Assembly (NCBI RefSeq): GCF_018361265.1
Contig: NZ_JAFLNH010000001.1
Location: forward strand, 1,240,001-1,304,000
Length of the DNA: 64,000 bases
Origin: Mycobacterium sp. SM1
GTDB taxonomy: Bacteria > Actinomycetota > Actinomycetes > Mycobacteriales > Mycobacteriaceae
Direction: 5' to 3'
Positions 48,302 through 57,660 of the stretch are shown piece after piece (positions within the stretch are counted from its first letter, which is position 1; every line of letters starts with the position of its first letter). The notes under the pieces are model-generated. The model ran no database searches, was not told the origin of the DNA, and was given only the letters and a program-made list of their open reading frames with translations. The position numbers and the translations under genes were made by a program.

Positions 48302-50238
48302 TCGTACGCGAGGCACTGGCCAGCCTGGGCCAGATGGCTGTAGCGGTAGTGGCGGCGGTGGTGGTGGCGGTGATCTCGCTTCGGGCCATCGCCGGGGTTA
48401 ACTGGCCCGCCTATCCGTCGTCTAACCAGCTGCACGCGCTGACCACCGTCGGTCAAGTCGGCTGCGTCATCGGGTTGATCGCCGCCGGTTGGATGTGGCG
48501 GCGGGGGCAGACCGCTCCCGGTGGGTGGTGGCGCCTTTCGGCGCAGCTCGGGGCGCTGGTGTTTATTTCGGCGTTTTGCGTGGTCACGCTCGCCATGCCG
48601 CTGGGCGCCACCCGGCTGTATCTGTTCGGCATCTCCGTGGACCAGCAGTTCCGCACCGAATATCTGACGCGGCTGACCGACACCGCCGCCCTTCGTGACA
48701 TGACCTACATCGGCCTGCCTCCGTTTTATCCGCCGGGCTGGTTCTGGATCGGCGGGCGCGTCGCGGCGCTGACCGGCACACCGGCCTGGGAGATGTATAA
48801 GCCGTGGGCCATCACCTCGATCACCATCGCTGCCGCGGTGGCGCTGGTGTTGTGGTGGCGGCTGATCCACTTCGAGCACGCGCTGATGGTCAGCGCGGCC
48901 ACCGCGGCGGTGACCCTGGCCTACGGCTCACCGGAGCCCTACGCGGCGATGATCACGGTGCTGCTGCCGCCGGTGCTGATCCTCGCCTGGTCGGGTCTGC
49001 GCGCGGGCAGCCGCTCCGGTGGGTGGGCCGCGGTCACCGGCGCCGGGATGTTCCTGGGCTTCACGGCGACCTTCTACACCCTGCTGCTGGCCTTCACCGC
49101 CTTCACGATGACGGTGATGGCGGTTTTGCTGGCCGGATCCCGCCGGCGCCAGGGGCTGCGCAGCGCGGCCGACCCGCTGGTTCGGCTGAGCGTCATCGCC
49201 GTTATCGCGGTGGGTATCGCGTCGATCACCTGGCTGCCGTTTGTGCTGCGGGCCGCGCGCGACCCCGTCAGCAATACCGGCAGCGCACAGCACTACCTGC
49301 CCGCCGACGCCGCCGTGCTGCCCTTCCCGATGTTGCAGTTCACCCTGCTGGGGGTGATCTGCATGCTGGGCACCCTGTGGCTGGTGGTGCGGGCTCGCTC
49401 ATCAGCCCGGGCGGCCGCGTTGGCGATCGGCGTGATCGCGGTGTACCTGTGGTCGCTGCTGTCGATGCTCACCACGCTTGCGCGCACCACGCTGCTGTCG
49501 TTTCGGCTGCAGCCGACGTTGACCGTGCTGCTCGCCGCCGCCGGTGTGCTCGGGTTCATCGAGGCGGTTCTCGCGCTCAGCGCGCGCGCACGCGACCGCG
49601 GCCAGGAGCGCTCCTGGGGGCGCCGCGTCGTCCCGGTGGCCGCCGCGGTGGGATTGGCCGGGGCGATTGGGTTCAGCCAGGACATCCCGGAAGTGTTGCG
49701 ACCGGACCTCACCGTCGCCTACACCGACACCGACGGCTTCGGCCAGCGCGGCGATCGCCGCCCCCCCGGCGCCGAGAAGTACTATCCGGCCATCAACGCC
49801 GTCATCGCCCGGACAACGGGCAAGCCGCCCGACCAGCTCGTTGTGCTGACGGCCGACTACAGCTTCCTTTCCTATTACCCCTATTGGGGCTTTCAAGGGC
49901 TGACGTCGCATTACGCCAACCCGCTGGCGCAATTCGACCGGCGGGCCGCCCAGATTGAAAGCTGGTCCGGGCTCCAGACCGCCGACCAGCTCCTGCACGC
50001 GCTCGACACGCTGCCGTGGCAGCCGCCGACGGTGTTTTTGATGCGCCGCGGTGCCGGCTCTGGCTCGGGGACCACCTACACGCTGCGGCTCGCCGCCGAC
50101 GTCTACCCCAACCAGCCCAATGTCCGGCGCTACACCGTGGACCTGAAGGCCGCCCTGTTCGCCGACCCGCGGTTTGTCGTCGAGCACATCGGTCCGTTCG
50201 TGCTCGCGATCCGCAAGCCCGCACCGGGATCTCGATGA
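48220..50238 (+). CDS. aftA: Arabinofuranosyltransferase AftA
   Basis: A 672-residue integral membrane GT-C glycosyltransferase that adds the first arabinofuranose to galactan, using DPA. The N-terminal ten or more helices include [20 protein letters not shown] and [20 protein letters not shown]; the soluble C-terminal half has [23 protein letters not shown] 48220, inside dprE2, is preferred because AAGGAA lies close upstream and the length suits; TTG 48298, overlapping the dprE2 stop (TTGA), is the alternative. Confidence 0.93.
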   Translation: MGTTSTALRHDGLTAYPAQRLPQAAPLIVREALASLGQMAVAVVAAVVVAVISLRAIAGVNWPAYPSSNQLHALTTVGQVGCVIGLIAAGWMWRRGQTAPGGWWRLSAQLGALVFISAFCVVTLAMPLGATRLYLFGISVDQQFRTEYLTRLTDTAALRDMTYIGLPPFYPPGWFWIGGRVAALTGTPAWEMYKPWAITSITIAAAVALVLWWRLIHFEHALMVSAATAAVTLAYGSPEPYAAMITVLLPPVLILAWSGLRAGSRSGGWAAVTGAGMFLGFTATFYTLLLAFTAFTMTVMAVLLAGSRRRQGLRSAADPLVRLSVIAVIAVGIASITWLPFVLRAARDPVSNTGSAQHYLPADAAVLPFPMLQFTLLGVICMLGTLWLVVRARSSARAAALAIGVIAVYLWSLLSMLTTLARTTLLSFRLQPTLTVLLAAAGVLGFIEAVLALSARARDRGQERSWGRRVVPVAAAVGLAGAIGFSQDIPEVLRPDLTVAYTDTDGFGQRGDRRPPGAEKYYPAINAVIARTTGKPPDQLVVLTADYSFLSYYPYWGFQGLTSHYANPLAQFDRRAAQIESWSGLQTADQLLHALDTLPWQPPTVFLMRRGAGSGSGTTYTLRLAADVYPNQPNVRRYTVDLKAALFADPRFVVEHIGPFVLAIRKPAPGSR

Positions 50239-50284
50239 CAACCGAAACCGCACGTGACGGGCCGCACAATTACCATCTAGGTCC

Positions 50285-53200
50285 GTGACCACCGCGGGCG
50301 CGAACTACCGGACCACCGGGGATGACCGGATTGCCGGCGACGGCCAGATCATCGGGGTCGACGGGGCCGACCCCGCCGCCGGGGTGACCCGCGATGGCCG
50401 GGCCGCCGGGGATTACCGCATCGCCCGCAGGGTCGCTATCGTCGCCGGCTTGCTCGGCGCCGTGCTCGCGCTGGTCACACCGCTGCTACCGGTCAAACAG
50501 ACCACCGCCCAACTGACCTGGCCGCAAAACGGCGTCTTCGACAGCGTGGAGGCCCCACTCATCGGCTACGTGGCCACCGACCTGTCCGTCAGCATCCCGT
50601 GCCGGGCCGCCGCCGGGCTGGTGCCCGGCACCACCAAAACGGTGCTGCTGTCGACGGTGCCCAAGCAAGCGCCCAACGCCGTCGATCGCGGCCTGCTCAT
50701 CGAGCGCGCCAACGGTGATCTCGTGGTGGTGGTGCGCAACACCCCGGTGGTCAGCGCCCCGATGAGCCAGGTCCTTAGCCCGGCCTGCCGACGGGTGACC
50801 TTCACCGCGCATGCCGACAAGGTGACCGGCGAGTTTGTGGGGCTCACTCAGGGCCCGCACGCCGACCACCCCGGTGCGCCGCTGCGCGGCGAACGCGGCG
50901 GCTATGACTTTCGGCCACAAATCGTCGGGCTGTTCACCGACCTGTCCGGGCCGGCGCCGCCGGGAGTGTCATTCTCGGCGACCGTTGACACCCGCTACAG
51001 CAGCACACCCACGCCGCTGAAACTGGCCGCGATGGTCCTCGGGGTGACGCTGACCGTGATCGCGCTGGTGGCGCTGCACATCCTGGACCGCTCCGACGGT
51101 CTGCGGCACCGGCGATTCCTGCCGCCGCGCTGGTGGTCGTTCAGCGCCTTGGACGGCCTGGTCGCCGCGGTGCTGGTGTGGTGGCACTTCGTCGGTGCCA
51201 ACACCTCCGACGACGGCTACATCCTGACCATGGCCCGGGTGTCCGAGCACGCCGGGTACATGGCCAACTACTACCGCTGGTTCGGCACGCCCGAGGCACC
51301 GTTCGGCTGGTACTACGACCTGCTGGCGCTGTGGGCCCATGTCACCACCGCCAGCATCTGGATGCGGCTGCCGACCCTGGCCATGGCGCTGACCTGCTGG
51401 TGGGTGATCAGCCGGGAAGTCATCCCCCGGCTGGGCCACGCCGTCACCCATAGCCGGGCCGCGGCATGGACGGCGGCGGGCATGTTCCTGGCGGTCTGGC
51501 TGCCGCTGAACAACGGGTTGCGGCCCGAGCCGATCATCGCCCTGGGCATCCTTTTGACGTGGTGTTCGGTGGAGCGCGCGGTGGCCACCAGCCGGCTGCT
51601 GCCGGTGGCGATCGCTTGCATCATCGGCGCGCTGACCCTGTTTTCCGGGCCGACGGGCATCGCGTCCATCGGCGCCCTGCTGGTCGCGATCGGGCCGCTG
51701 CGCACGATCATCCACCGTCGCTCCAAGCGGTTTGGCGTGCCGGCGCTGCTGGCACCCATCATGGCCGCGGTCACCGTCACCGTGATCCTGATCTTCCGGG
51801 ATCAGACCCTCGCGGGCGAGGTCCAGGCGAGCATGCTCAAACGGGCCGTGGGACCCAGCCTGAGCTGGTTCGACGAGCACATCCGCTACGAGCGGTTGTT
51901 CATGGCCAGCCCCGATGGGTCGGTGGCGCGGCGATTCGCCGTGCTGGCGCTGGGGGTCGCGCTCGCGGTGTCGGTGGCGATGTCGTTGCGCAAGGGCCGG
52001 ATTCCGGGGACCGCCGCGGGCCCGAGCCGGCGCATCATCGGCATCACGATCATCTCCTTCGTCGCGATGATGTTCACCCCCACCAAGTGGACACACCACT
52101 TCGGGGTGTTCGCCGGGCTGGCCGGATCCCTGGGAGCACTGGCCGCGGTCGCGGTGACCCCGGCCGCGATGCGCTCCCCGCGCAACCGCACGGTGTTCGC
52201 CGCCCTGGTGCTGTTCGTGACGGCGTTGTCATTCGCCAGCGTCAACGGCTGGTGGTACGTGTCCAATTTCGGTGTGCCGTGGTCGAACGCGTTCCCGCAA
52301 TGGAAGTTCGGCTTCACCACCGTGCTGCTCGCGCTGACGGTGCTGACCCTGCTGGTGGCCGCATGGTTTCACTTCGCCTATGACGGTGGCGCCCCGCCGC
52401 CCCGGAGGTCTTGGACCCTGGCGCGTATCACCCGGTCCCCGTTGGCGATCGCCTCCTGGGTGCTGGTCTTTTTCGAGGTGCTGTCGCTGACCTTGGGGAT
52501 GACCGAGCAATATCCCGCGTGGTCGGTCGGGCGGTCCAATCTGCAGGCGGTGCCGGTTTTGGGAACCGGCGAGACCTGCGGGATGGCCGACGACGTGATG
52601 GTGGAGCAGGACCCGAACGCCGGCATGCTGGCACCCATCGGGGTTTCGGTGAAGGACGCCCTGGGCGCGAACCTCGACGAGGGTTTCCAGCCTAACGGTA
52701 TTCCCGCCGACGTCTCCGCCGACCCGGTGATGGAACGCCCGGGTGACCGCAGCTTCGTGGCCGACGACGGGCTTGTGACCAGTAGCGAGGCCGGCACCGA
52801 AGGCGGCACCACCGCCGCCCCGGGCATCAACGGCTCCCGGGCCCGGCTGCCCTACGACCTGGACCCGGCCCGCACACCGGTGCTGGGCAGCTGGCGGCCC
52901 GGGGTGCAGATCCCGGCCCGGCTGCGATCGGCCTGGTACCGGCTGCCGCCCCGCGAGCACGCCGGGCCGCTGCTGGTGGTGTCGGCCGCCGGGCGATTCG
53001 ATCCGGGCGAAGTCCAGGTGCAGTGGGCCGGTGATGACGGAAAGCCAACCGGCGCAATGGGATTCGCAGATGTCGGGGCGGCACCGGCCTGGCGTAACCT
53101 GCGGGCGCCGATGGCCGCCGTCCCGCGCAGCGCCACCCGGGTTCGGCTGATCGCCGACGACGACGACCTGGCGCCGCAGCACTGGATCGCGCTTACCCCC

Positions 53201-53596
53201 CCGAGGATTCCTCGTCTTCGCACCCTGCAGAGTGTGGTCGGCTCGACCGACCCGGTGTTGCTGGACTGGTTGGTTGGTCTGGCGTTCCCGTGCCAACGGC
53301 CGTTCGGCCATCAAAACGGTGTCATCGAAACGCCGAAGTGGCGCATCCTGCCGGACCGGTTCGGCGCCGAAGCCAACTCGCCGGTCATGGATAAAAACGG
53401 TGGCGGGCCACTGGGGATCACCGAGCTGCTGCTACGCGCAACCACCGTCGCCAGCTATCTGAAGGACGACTGGTTCCGGGACTGGGGCGCGTTGCAGAGA
53501 TTAACGCCCTATTATCCCGACGCCCAACCCGCCCGCCTCCGCCTGGGCTCGGTGACACGCAGCGGACTGTGGAGCCCGGCACCGCTGCGACACTAA
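50285..53596 (+). CDS. embC: Arabinosyltransferase EmbC
   Basis: A 1,103-residue GT-C arabinosyltransferase with about 13 helices. The catalytic Asp pair is in HFVGANTSDDGYILTMARVS, the ethambutol region follows, and a C-terminal carbohydrate-binding part ends in RSGLWSPAPLRH. EmbC extends the arabinan of lipoarabinomannan. In M. tuberculosis embA and embB follow directly; here neither does. Assignment to EmbC rather than EmbA or EmbB rests on position after aftA and on sequence similarity seen by eye. Start GTG 50285 lies 46 bases after aftA. Confidence 0.93.
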   Translation: MTTAGANYRTTGDDRIAGDGQIIGVDGADPAAGVTRDGRAAGDYRIARRVAIVAGLLGAVLALVTPLLPVKQTTAQLTWPQNGVFDSVEAPLIGYVATDLSVSIPCRAAAGLVPGTTKTVLLSTVPKQAPNAVDRGLLIERANGDLVVVVRNTPVVSAPMSQVLSPACRRVTFTAHADKVTGEFVGLTQGPHADHPGAPLRGERGGYDFRPQIVGLFTDLSGPAPPGVSFSATVDTRYSSTPTPLKLAAMVLGVTLTVIALVALHILDRSDGLRHRRFLPPRWWSFSALDGLVAAVLVWWHFVGANTSDDGYILTMARVSEHAGYMANYYRWFGTPEAPFGWYYDLLALWAHVTTASIWMRLPTLAMALTCWWVISREVIPRLGHAVTHSRAAAWTAAGMFLAVWLPLNNGLRPEPIIALGILLTWCSVERAVATSRLLPVAIACIIGALTLFSGPTGIASIGALLVAIGPLRTIIHRRSKRFGVPALLAPIMAAVTVTVILIFRDQTLAGEVQASMLKRAVGPSLSWFDEHIRYERLFMASPDGSVARRFAVLALGVALAVSVAMSLRKGRIPGTAAGPSRRIIGITIISFVAMMFTPTKWTHHFGVFAGLAGSLGALAAVAVTPAAMRSPRNRTVFAALVLFVTALSFASVNGWWYVSNFGVPWSNAFPQWKFGFTTVLLALTVLTLLVAAWFHFAYDGGAPPPRRSWTLARITRSPLAIASWVLVFFEVLSLTLGMTEQYPAWSVGRSNLQAVPVLGTGETCGMADDVMVEQDPNAGMLAPIGVSVKDALGANLDEGFQPNGIPADVSADPVMERPGDRSFVADDGLVTSSEAGTEGGTTAAPGINGSRARLPYDLDPARTPVLGSWRPGVQIPARLRSAWYRLPPREHAGPLLVVSAAGRFDPGEVQVQWAGDDGKPTGAMGFADVGAAPAWRNLRAPMAAVPRSATRVRLIADDDDLAPQHWIALTPPRIPRLRTLQSVVGSTDPVLLDWLVGLAFPCQRPFGHQNGVIETPKWRILPDRFGAEANSPVMDKNGGGPLGITELLLRATTVASYLKDDWFRDWGALQRLTPYYPDAQPARLRLGSVTRSGLWSPAPLRH

Positions 53597-53828
53597 TCCG
53601 GACCCGGCAGACGGCCAACGGGCCATCGCCCGAGGGACATCATCTGCCGCTCTGGCGTTGCCGGCCGATGCGATGGCCGCCAGCCAACGGGGTGAGCTTT
53701 GCTCACCCGGCGCTCACCCAGCGGCAACCGATCGGCCGGAGCCGTCCGGGCGGCGAGCACACCACCGGGATTGCCCCACAATGTGCCGAGGCAGAATTCG
53801 ATTACTTCACCTCAGCAATGGAATTTCG

Positions 53829-53975
53829 CTACCCGGCCGTCGCCACCTGCTTCATCTGCTGCTCACAGCAGACCTCGCGATGCTCCATCTCGGGTGGGCA
53901 CGGACACGGCTTTTCGTACACGAGCACCGCACCGCAAGACTCGCACTCGTATCGGTCTCCGGCGCTGCGAGACAT
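53829..53975 (-). CDS. Small desulforedoxin-like cysteine-rich protein
   Basis: A 48-residue protein, MSRSAGDRYECESCGAVLVY then EKPCPCPPEMEHREVCCEQQ and MKQVATAG. Cysteines CxxC ... CC match the desulforedoxin metal site (two CxxC-like half sites, the second as Cys-Cys), with an extra CPC between. It would bind iron or zinc as a tetrathiolate. A GGGAGG ribosome-binding site sits six bases before the ATG. It lies alone between embC and acs. It is short and easily missed. Confidence 0.75.
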   Translation of the reverse strand: MSRSAGDRYECESCGAVLVYEKPCPCPPEMEHREVCCEQQMKQVATAG

Positions 53976-54378
53976 CTTGACCTCCCTGAAGGTTTCGGCA
54001 TATCACCACTCGACCGCGCAATCGCTTCGACAAAGGCTGCGCAGTCGTAAGCGCATCGTACACATATTGGGTTTGAAAAATCCCAGGTTTCGTGGCACTC
54101 CTTGTTTCCGGGGGGTTTGCTCTTCGATCCGGCCTTGGCGGGCGGGCACAGCACCTGGATGCAGCTGTGCCGCGTGTTGACGTCGTGCCGTGCCGTCGGA
54201 TACGACATGGAGGGTGGCCGCGGCACACCCTGCGGCACAGCCCAATCGACGATCAGCTATTCAGTGATCACCCTGCCCGGAATCGTCAGGCGCCGCGGAA
54301 ACGCCGAAAGCCGATGAGATCGGTTAGCGGGTAGACCGCGGGCTTCTCATCTCTCAGGAAAAGGCTCCGGCGCCGATG
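53976..54378. other. Intergenic region upstream of the desulforedoxin-like gene
   Basis: A 403-base stretch before the end of acs. Base composition is less GC-biased and open frames in it have no ribosome-binding site or homology. I see no RNA gene. The promoter of the desulforedoxin-like gene should lie in its left part. Confidence 0.5.
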
Positions 54379-56343
54379 TCACGGCTGCGCCTTGGTCTTC
54401 CTGCTGGCGCAAATCGCTTCGAACACGCTGGGATCCAACAACGTCGACGTGTCGCCGAGGGGGCGGCCGTCGGCGACGTCACGCAACAACCGCCGCATAA
54501 TCTTGCCGCTGCGTGTCTTCGGCAGTTCGGGCACCACGTGAATCTCCCGGGGCTTGGCGATCGGTGAGATCTCCCTCGCCACCTCGGCCCGCAGTTCCTC
54601 CACGATGTCTGCATCCCGGTGTTTGGCATGCTCTTCTAGAATCACAAATGCGATGATCGCCTGCCCGGTCTGCTCGTCGCTGGCGCCGACGACCGCCGCC
54701 TCGGCCACATGCGAATGGCCCACCAGTGCCGACTCGACTTCTGCGGTGGAAATCCGGTGCCCGGAAACGTTCATCACGTCGTCGATGCGGCCCAGCACCC
54801 AGATGTTGCCGTCGTCGTCATAGCGCGCCCCGTCACCCGCGAAATACCACCCTTGCTCGGCGAATCGTGACCAGTACTGCTCGCGGTATCGCTCCGGATC
54901 CCCCCACACGCCCCGCAGCATGGCCGGCCACGGCTCGTCCAGCACCAGATACCCCTGCGCGTGCTCACCGAATTCGTGGCTGCGCTCAACGGTGTTGCCG
55001 TGATCGTCGACGACGCGCGCGGAGATGCCGGGCAATGGCGCGATCGCCGAACCGGGCGTTAAGGTGCTGACCCCGGGCAGCGGCGCGATCATCGCGGCGC
55101 CGGTCTCGGTCTGCCACCAGGTGTCAACGATCGGAGTCCGGTTGCCGCCGAGCACTTCTCGATACCAGCGCCACGCCTCGGGGTTGATCGGTTCGCCAAC
55201 GCTGCCAAGCAGCCGCAGGCTGGACAGGTCATGCGCGTCGGCGAACTCGCGGCCCCACTTCATGAATGTGCGAATCAATGTCGGCGCCGTGTAATAGATA
55301 GTCACACCGTACTTTTCGATCACCTGGAAATGCCGGTGCTCGTCCGGGAAGGCCGGGGTTCCCTCATAAACCACCTCGGTGGCGCCGTTGGCCAGCGGTG
55401 CATAGACGATGTAGGTGTGCCCGGTGACCCAGCCGATGTCCGCGGTGCACCAGTAGACGTCGGTCTCGGGTTTGATGTCGAACACGCAGTGGTGGGTATA
55501 GGCCGATTGGGTCAGGTACCCGCCTGAAGTATGGATGATTCCCCTCGGCTTGCCGGTGGTGCCCGAGGTGTAGAGCAAAAACAGCGGATGTTCGGAGTCG
55601 AACGCCGCCGGCGCGTGCACCGGCGATGCCGCGTCGACCGTGTCATGCCACCACAGGTCACGACCGTTGGTCCACGGGACGTCGATTCCGCAGCGCCGCA
55701 CCACCAGGACATGCTCGACCGACTTTTGATCGGCCACCGCTTCGTCGACGGCCGCCTTGAGCGGCGCCGCGCTGCCGCGCCGGTACTGGCCGTCGGTGGT
55801 GATCACCAGCTTCGCCTGGGCGTCCTGGATACGGGCCCGCAGCGCCGTCGCGGAAAACCCGGCGAACACCACGCTGTGCAGCACCCCCAACCGCGCGCAC
55901 GCCAGCATGGCCACGATCGCCTCGGGCACCATCGGCATGTAGATCACCACGCGATCGCCGGGGACCACTCCCAGGTCGCTCAGCGTGTTGGCGGCCCGGC
56001 ACACCTCGGCCAGCAGCTCAGCGTAGGTCAGGGTGCGACGATCCCCGATCGGCTCACCCTCCCAGTGAATCGCCACCCGGTCGCCGTGGCCGGCCTCGAC
56101 ATGACGGTCAACGCAGTTATAGGCCACGTTGAGCTTGCCGCCGACGAACCACCTCGCAAATGGCGCGTTCGACCAGTCCAGCACCTCGCTGAACGGGGTG
56201 TCCCAGGTTAAACGGCCGGCCTGTTTGGCCCAGAACGCCAAACGGTCCCTCTCGGCATCGCGGTACAGCTCTTCCGTCGCGTTCGCGTCGGCGGCGAACT
56301 CTGCCGGTGGCGGATAAGACGTTGCGGTGTCAGTCTCGGCCAT
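54379..56343 (-). CDS. acs: Acetyl-coenzyme A synthetase
   Basis: A 654-residue AMP-forming ligase converting acetate, ATP and CoA to acetyl-CoA. Motifs in order: WFVGGKLNVAYNCVDRHV, P-loop LLYTSGTTGKPRG, VDTWWQTETG, GDGARYDDDGNIWVLGRIDD and the C-terminal PKTRSGKIMRRLLRD, whose Lys is the acetylation switch in this family. Start: ATG 56343 (MAETDTATSY) is likely; an in-frame ATG at 56361 is an alternative. The Rv3667 counterpart. Confidence 0.96.
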   Translation of the reverse strand: MAETDTATSYPPPAEFAADANATEELYRDAERDRLAFWAKQAGRLTWDTPFSEVLDWSNAPFARWFVGGKLNVAYNCVDRHVEAGHGDRVAIHWEGEPIGDRRTLTYAELLAEVCRAANTLSDLGVVPGDRVVIYMPMVPEAIVAMLACARLGVLHSVVFAGFSATALRARIQDAQAKLVITTDGQYRRGSAAPLKAAVDEAVADQKSVEHVLVVRRCGIDVPWTNGRDLWWHDTVDAASPVHAPAAFDSEHPLFLLYTSGTTGKPRGIIHTSGGYLTQSAYTHHCVFDIKPETDVYWCTADIGWVTGHTYIVYAPLANGATEVVYEGTPAFPDEHRHFQVIEKYGVTIYYTAPTLIRTFMKWGREFADAHDLSSLRLLGSVGEPINPEAWRWYREVLGGNRTPIVDTWWQTETGAAMIAPLPGVSTLTPGSAIAPLPGISARVVDDHGNTVERSHEFGEHAQGYLVLDEPWPAMLRGVWGDPERYREQYWSRFAEQGWYFAGDGARYDDDGNIWVLGRIDDVMNVSGHRISTAEVESALVGHSHVAEAAVVGASDEQTGQAIIAFVILEEHAKHRDADIVEELRAEVAREISPIAKPREIHVVPELPKTRSGKIMRRLLRDVADGRPLGDTSTLLDPSVFEAICASRKTKAQP

Positions 56344-56423
56344 GCGAGCAAGGGTAGCCATCCAAGGTTGTCGCAACGTTGGCCGTCGCGTCGGCCAGTG
56401 CCCGGCCGTGGCGCGGGCAAAAC

Positions 56424-56482
56424 CGGCCCCATAGGGCCGATCGGCCGGGTTGCCACCACCGGCGGCCCCATAGGGCCGATCG
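56424..56482. repeat. Two 20-bp direct repeats containing a GGCCC-cata-GGGCC dyad
   Basis: CGGCCCCATAGGGCCGATCG occurs at 56424-56443 and 56463-56482, 39 bases apart, in the gap between mftD and acs. Each copy holds a small hairpin. It may act as an mRNA element in the mftD-acs intergene. Confidence 0.7.
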
Positions 56483-56493
56483 CTCGGCGCTGC

Positions 56494-57660
56494 TCACAGG
56501 TTTCTGGTGAAGCCCGGCAGCACAACAACGTCTTGGCTGCTCAATTCGGTGACCGAGGAGCGCGCCAGGCCCCGCATGGCCGAATCGATGCCGCCGCGAA
56601 TGACGTCCAGGACGTTTTCCACCCCGCTCTGGCCGGCGGCGGCCAGCCCCCACAGGTAAGCACGCCCGATCATCACCGCGCGGGCGCCGAGCGCGAGCGC
56701 CTTGACCACGTCGCTGCCGCGCCGCACCCCCCCGTCGAGCAACACCTCGACCTCGGCGCCGACCGCCTCGGCCACGGCCGGCAACGCCCGCACCGAAGCC
56801 GGCGTGGTGTCGAGGTTATTGCCACCGTGGTTGGAGACCGAGATCGCGGTGGCTCCGGCGTCCACGGCTCGCTTGGCATCATCGACCCGCATCACGCCCT
56901 TCAGCATCCACGGCCCGCCCCACGACTCGCCGAACCACCTGATGTCCTCCCACGTGGGAGGCGGGGTTTGCATCCACTCACCGTAGGCGCCGAAAAAGGT
57001 CGGCGGCGCCTGTCCGGGGGCAGCCATGTTGGGAACGGTCAAATCGGGCATGCTGCGGGCCCGGGCAAACGACGCCAGCCAGCGCGGGTGGGACAACGCC
57101 TCCGGGGCGTAGCGCAGCAGGGCGCGGAAATCCATCCGCTCGGGAATCGCGGGACTGCCCCAGTCCCGGCCATGCGAGAAGGACCAATCCAGCGTCAAGA
57201 TGAGCCCTGCGACACCGGCTGCGCGCGCTCGATCAATCCGTTGCGTGATCTGTTCTTTGCCCCCCGACCAGTAGATCTGTAAAAACGTCTTCGGGTTTGC
57301 CGCAACGATTTGCTCGACCGGTCTGCTCGCGAACGAGCTGAGGCCCATCGCGGTGCCCCGGGACGCGGCTGCGCGCGCCGCCGCCAGCTCTCCATCGGGG
57401 TGCACGGCTTGCACGCCGACAGGCGAGATGATCACCGGCAGCGCGATCTCCTGACCCATCACGGTCGTCGTCAGATCACGCTGCGCGGACTGGCCGGCCA
57501 CATGCGGGGCGAACTGCACTTCATTGAACGCGGCGACGTTGTCCTTGAGGGTAAAGCCGGCTTCTGACCCCGCGATCAACGCCGCATAAACCGACTTCGG
57601 CAATCGGCGCCGGGCCAACCGCTGAGCCTGCGCGACCGTTTCGAACCAACCACCGCTCAT
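56494..57660 (-). CDS. mftD: FMN-dependent alpha-hydroxy-acid dehydrogenase MftD-like
   Basis: A 388-residue TIM-barrel flavoenzyme of the L-lactate dehydrogenase/glycolate oxidase family. FMN-binding and catalytic motifs include SNHGGNNLD (catalytic His) and DGGVRRGSDVVKALALGARA. In mycobacteria the close paralogue next to the mycofactocin genes is MftD (Rv0694). Assignment rests on that family and on the adjacent mftF. The ATG at 57660 overlaps the mftF stop (ATGA). Its role in mycofactocin redox metabolism is still unclear in the literature I know. Confidence 0.85.
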   Translation of the reverse strand: MSGGWFETVAQAQRLARRRLPKSVYAALIAGSEAGFTLKDNVAAFNEVQFAPHVAGQSAQRDLTTTVMGQEIALPVIISPVGVQAVHPDGELAAARAAASRGTAMGLSSFASRPVEQIVAANPKTFLQIYWSGGKEQITQRIDRARAAGVAGLILTLDWSFSHGRDWGSPAIPERMDFRALLRYAPEALSHPRWLASFARARSMPDLTVPNMAAPGQAPPTFFGAYGEWMQTPPPTWEDIRWFGESWGGPWMLKGVMRVDDAKRAVDAGATAISVSNHGGNNLDTTPASVRALPAVAEAVGAEVEVLLDGGVRRGSDVVKALALGARAVMIGRAYLWGLAAAGQSGVENVLDVIRGGIDSAMRGLARSSVTELSSQDVVVLPGFTRNL

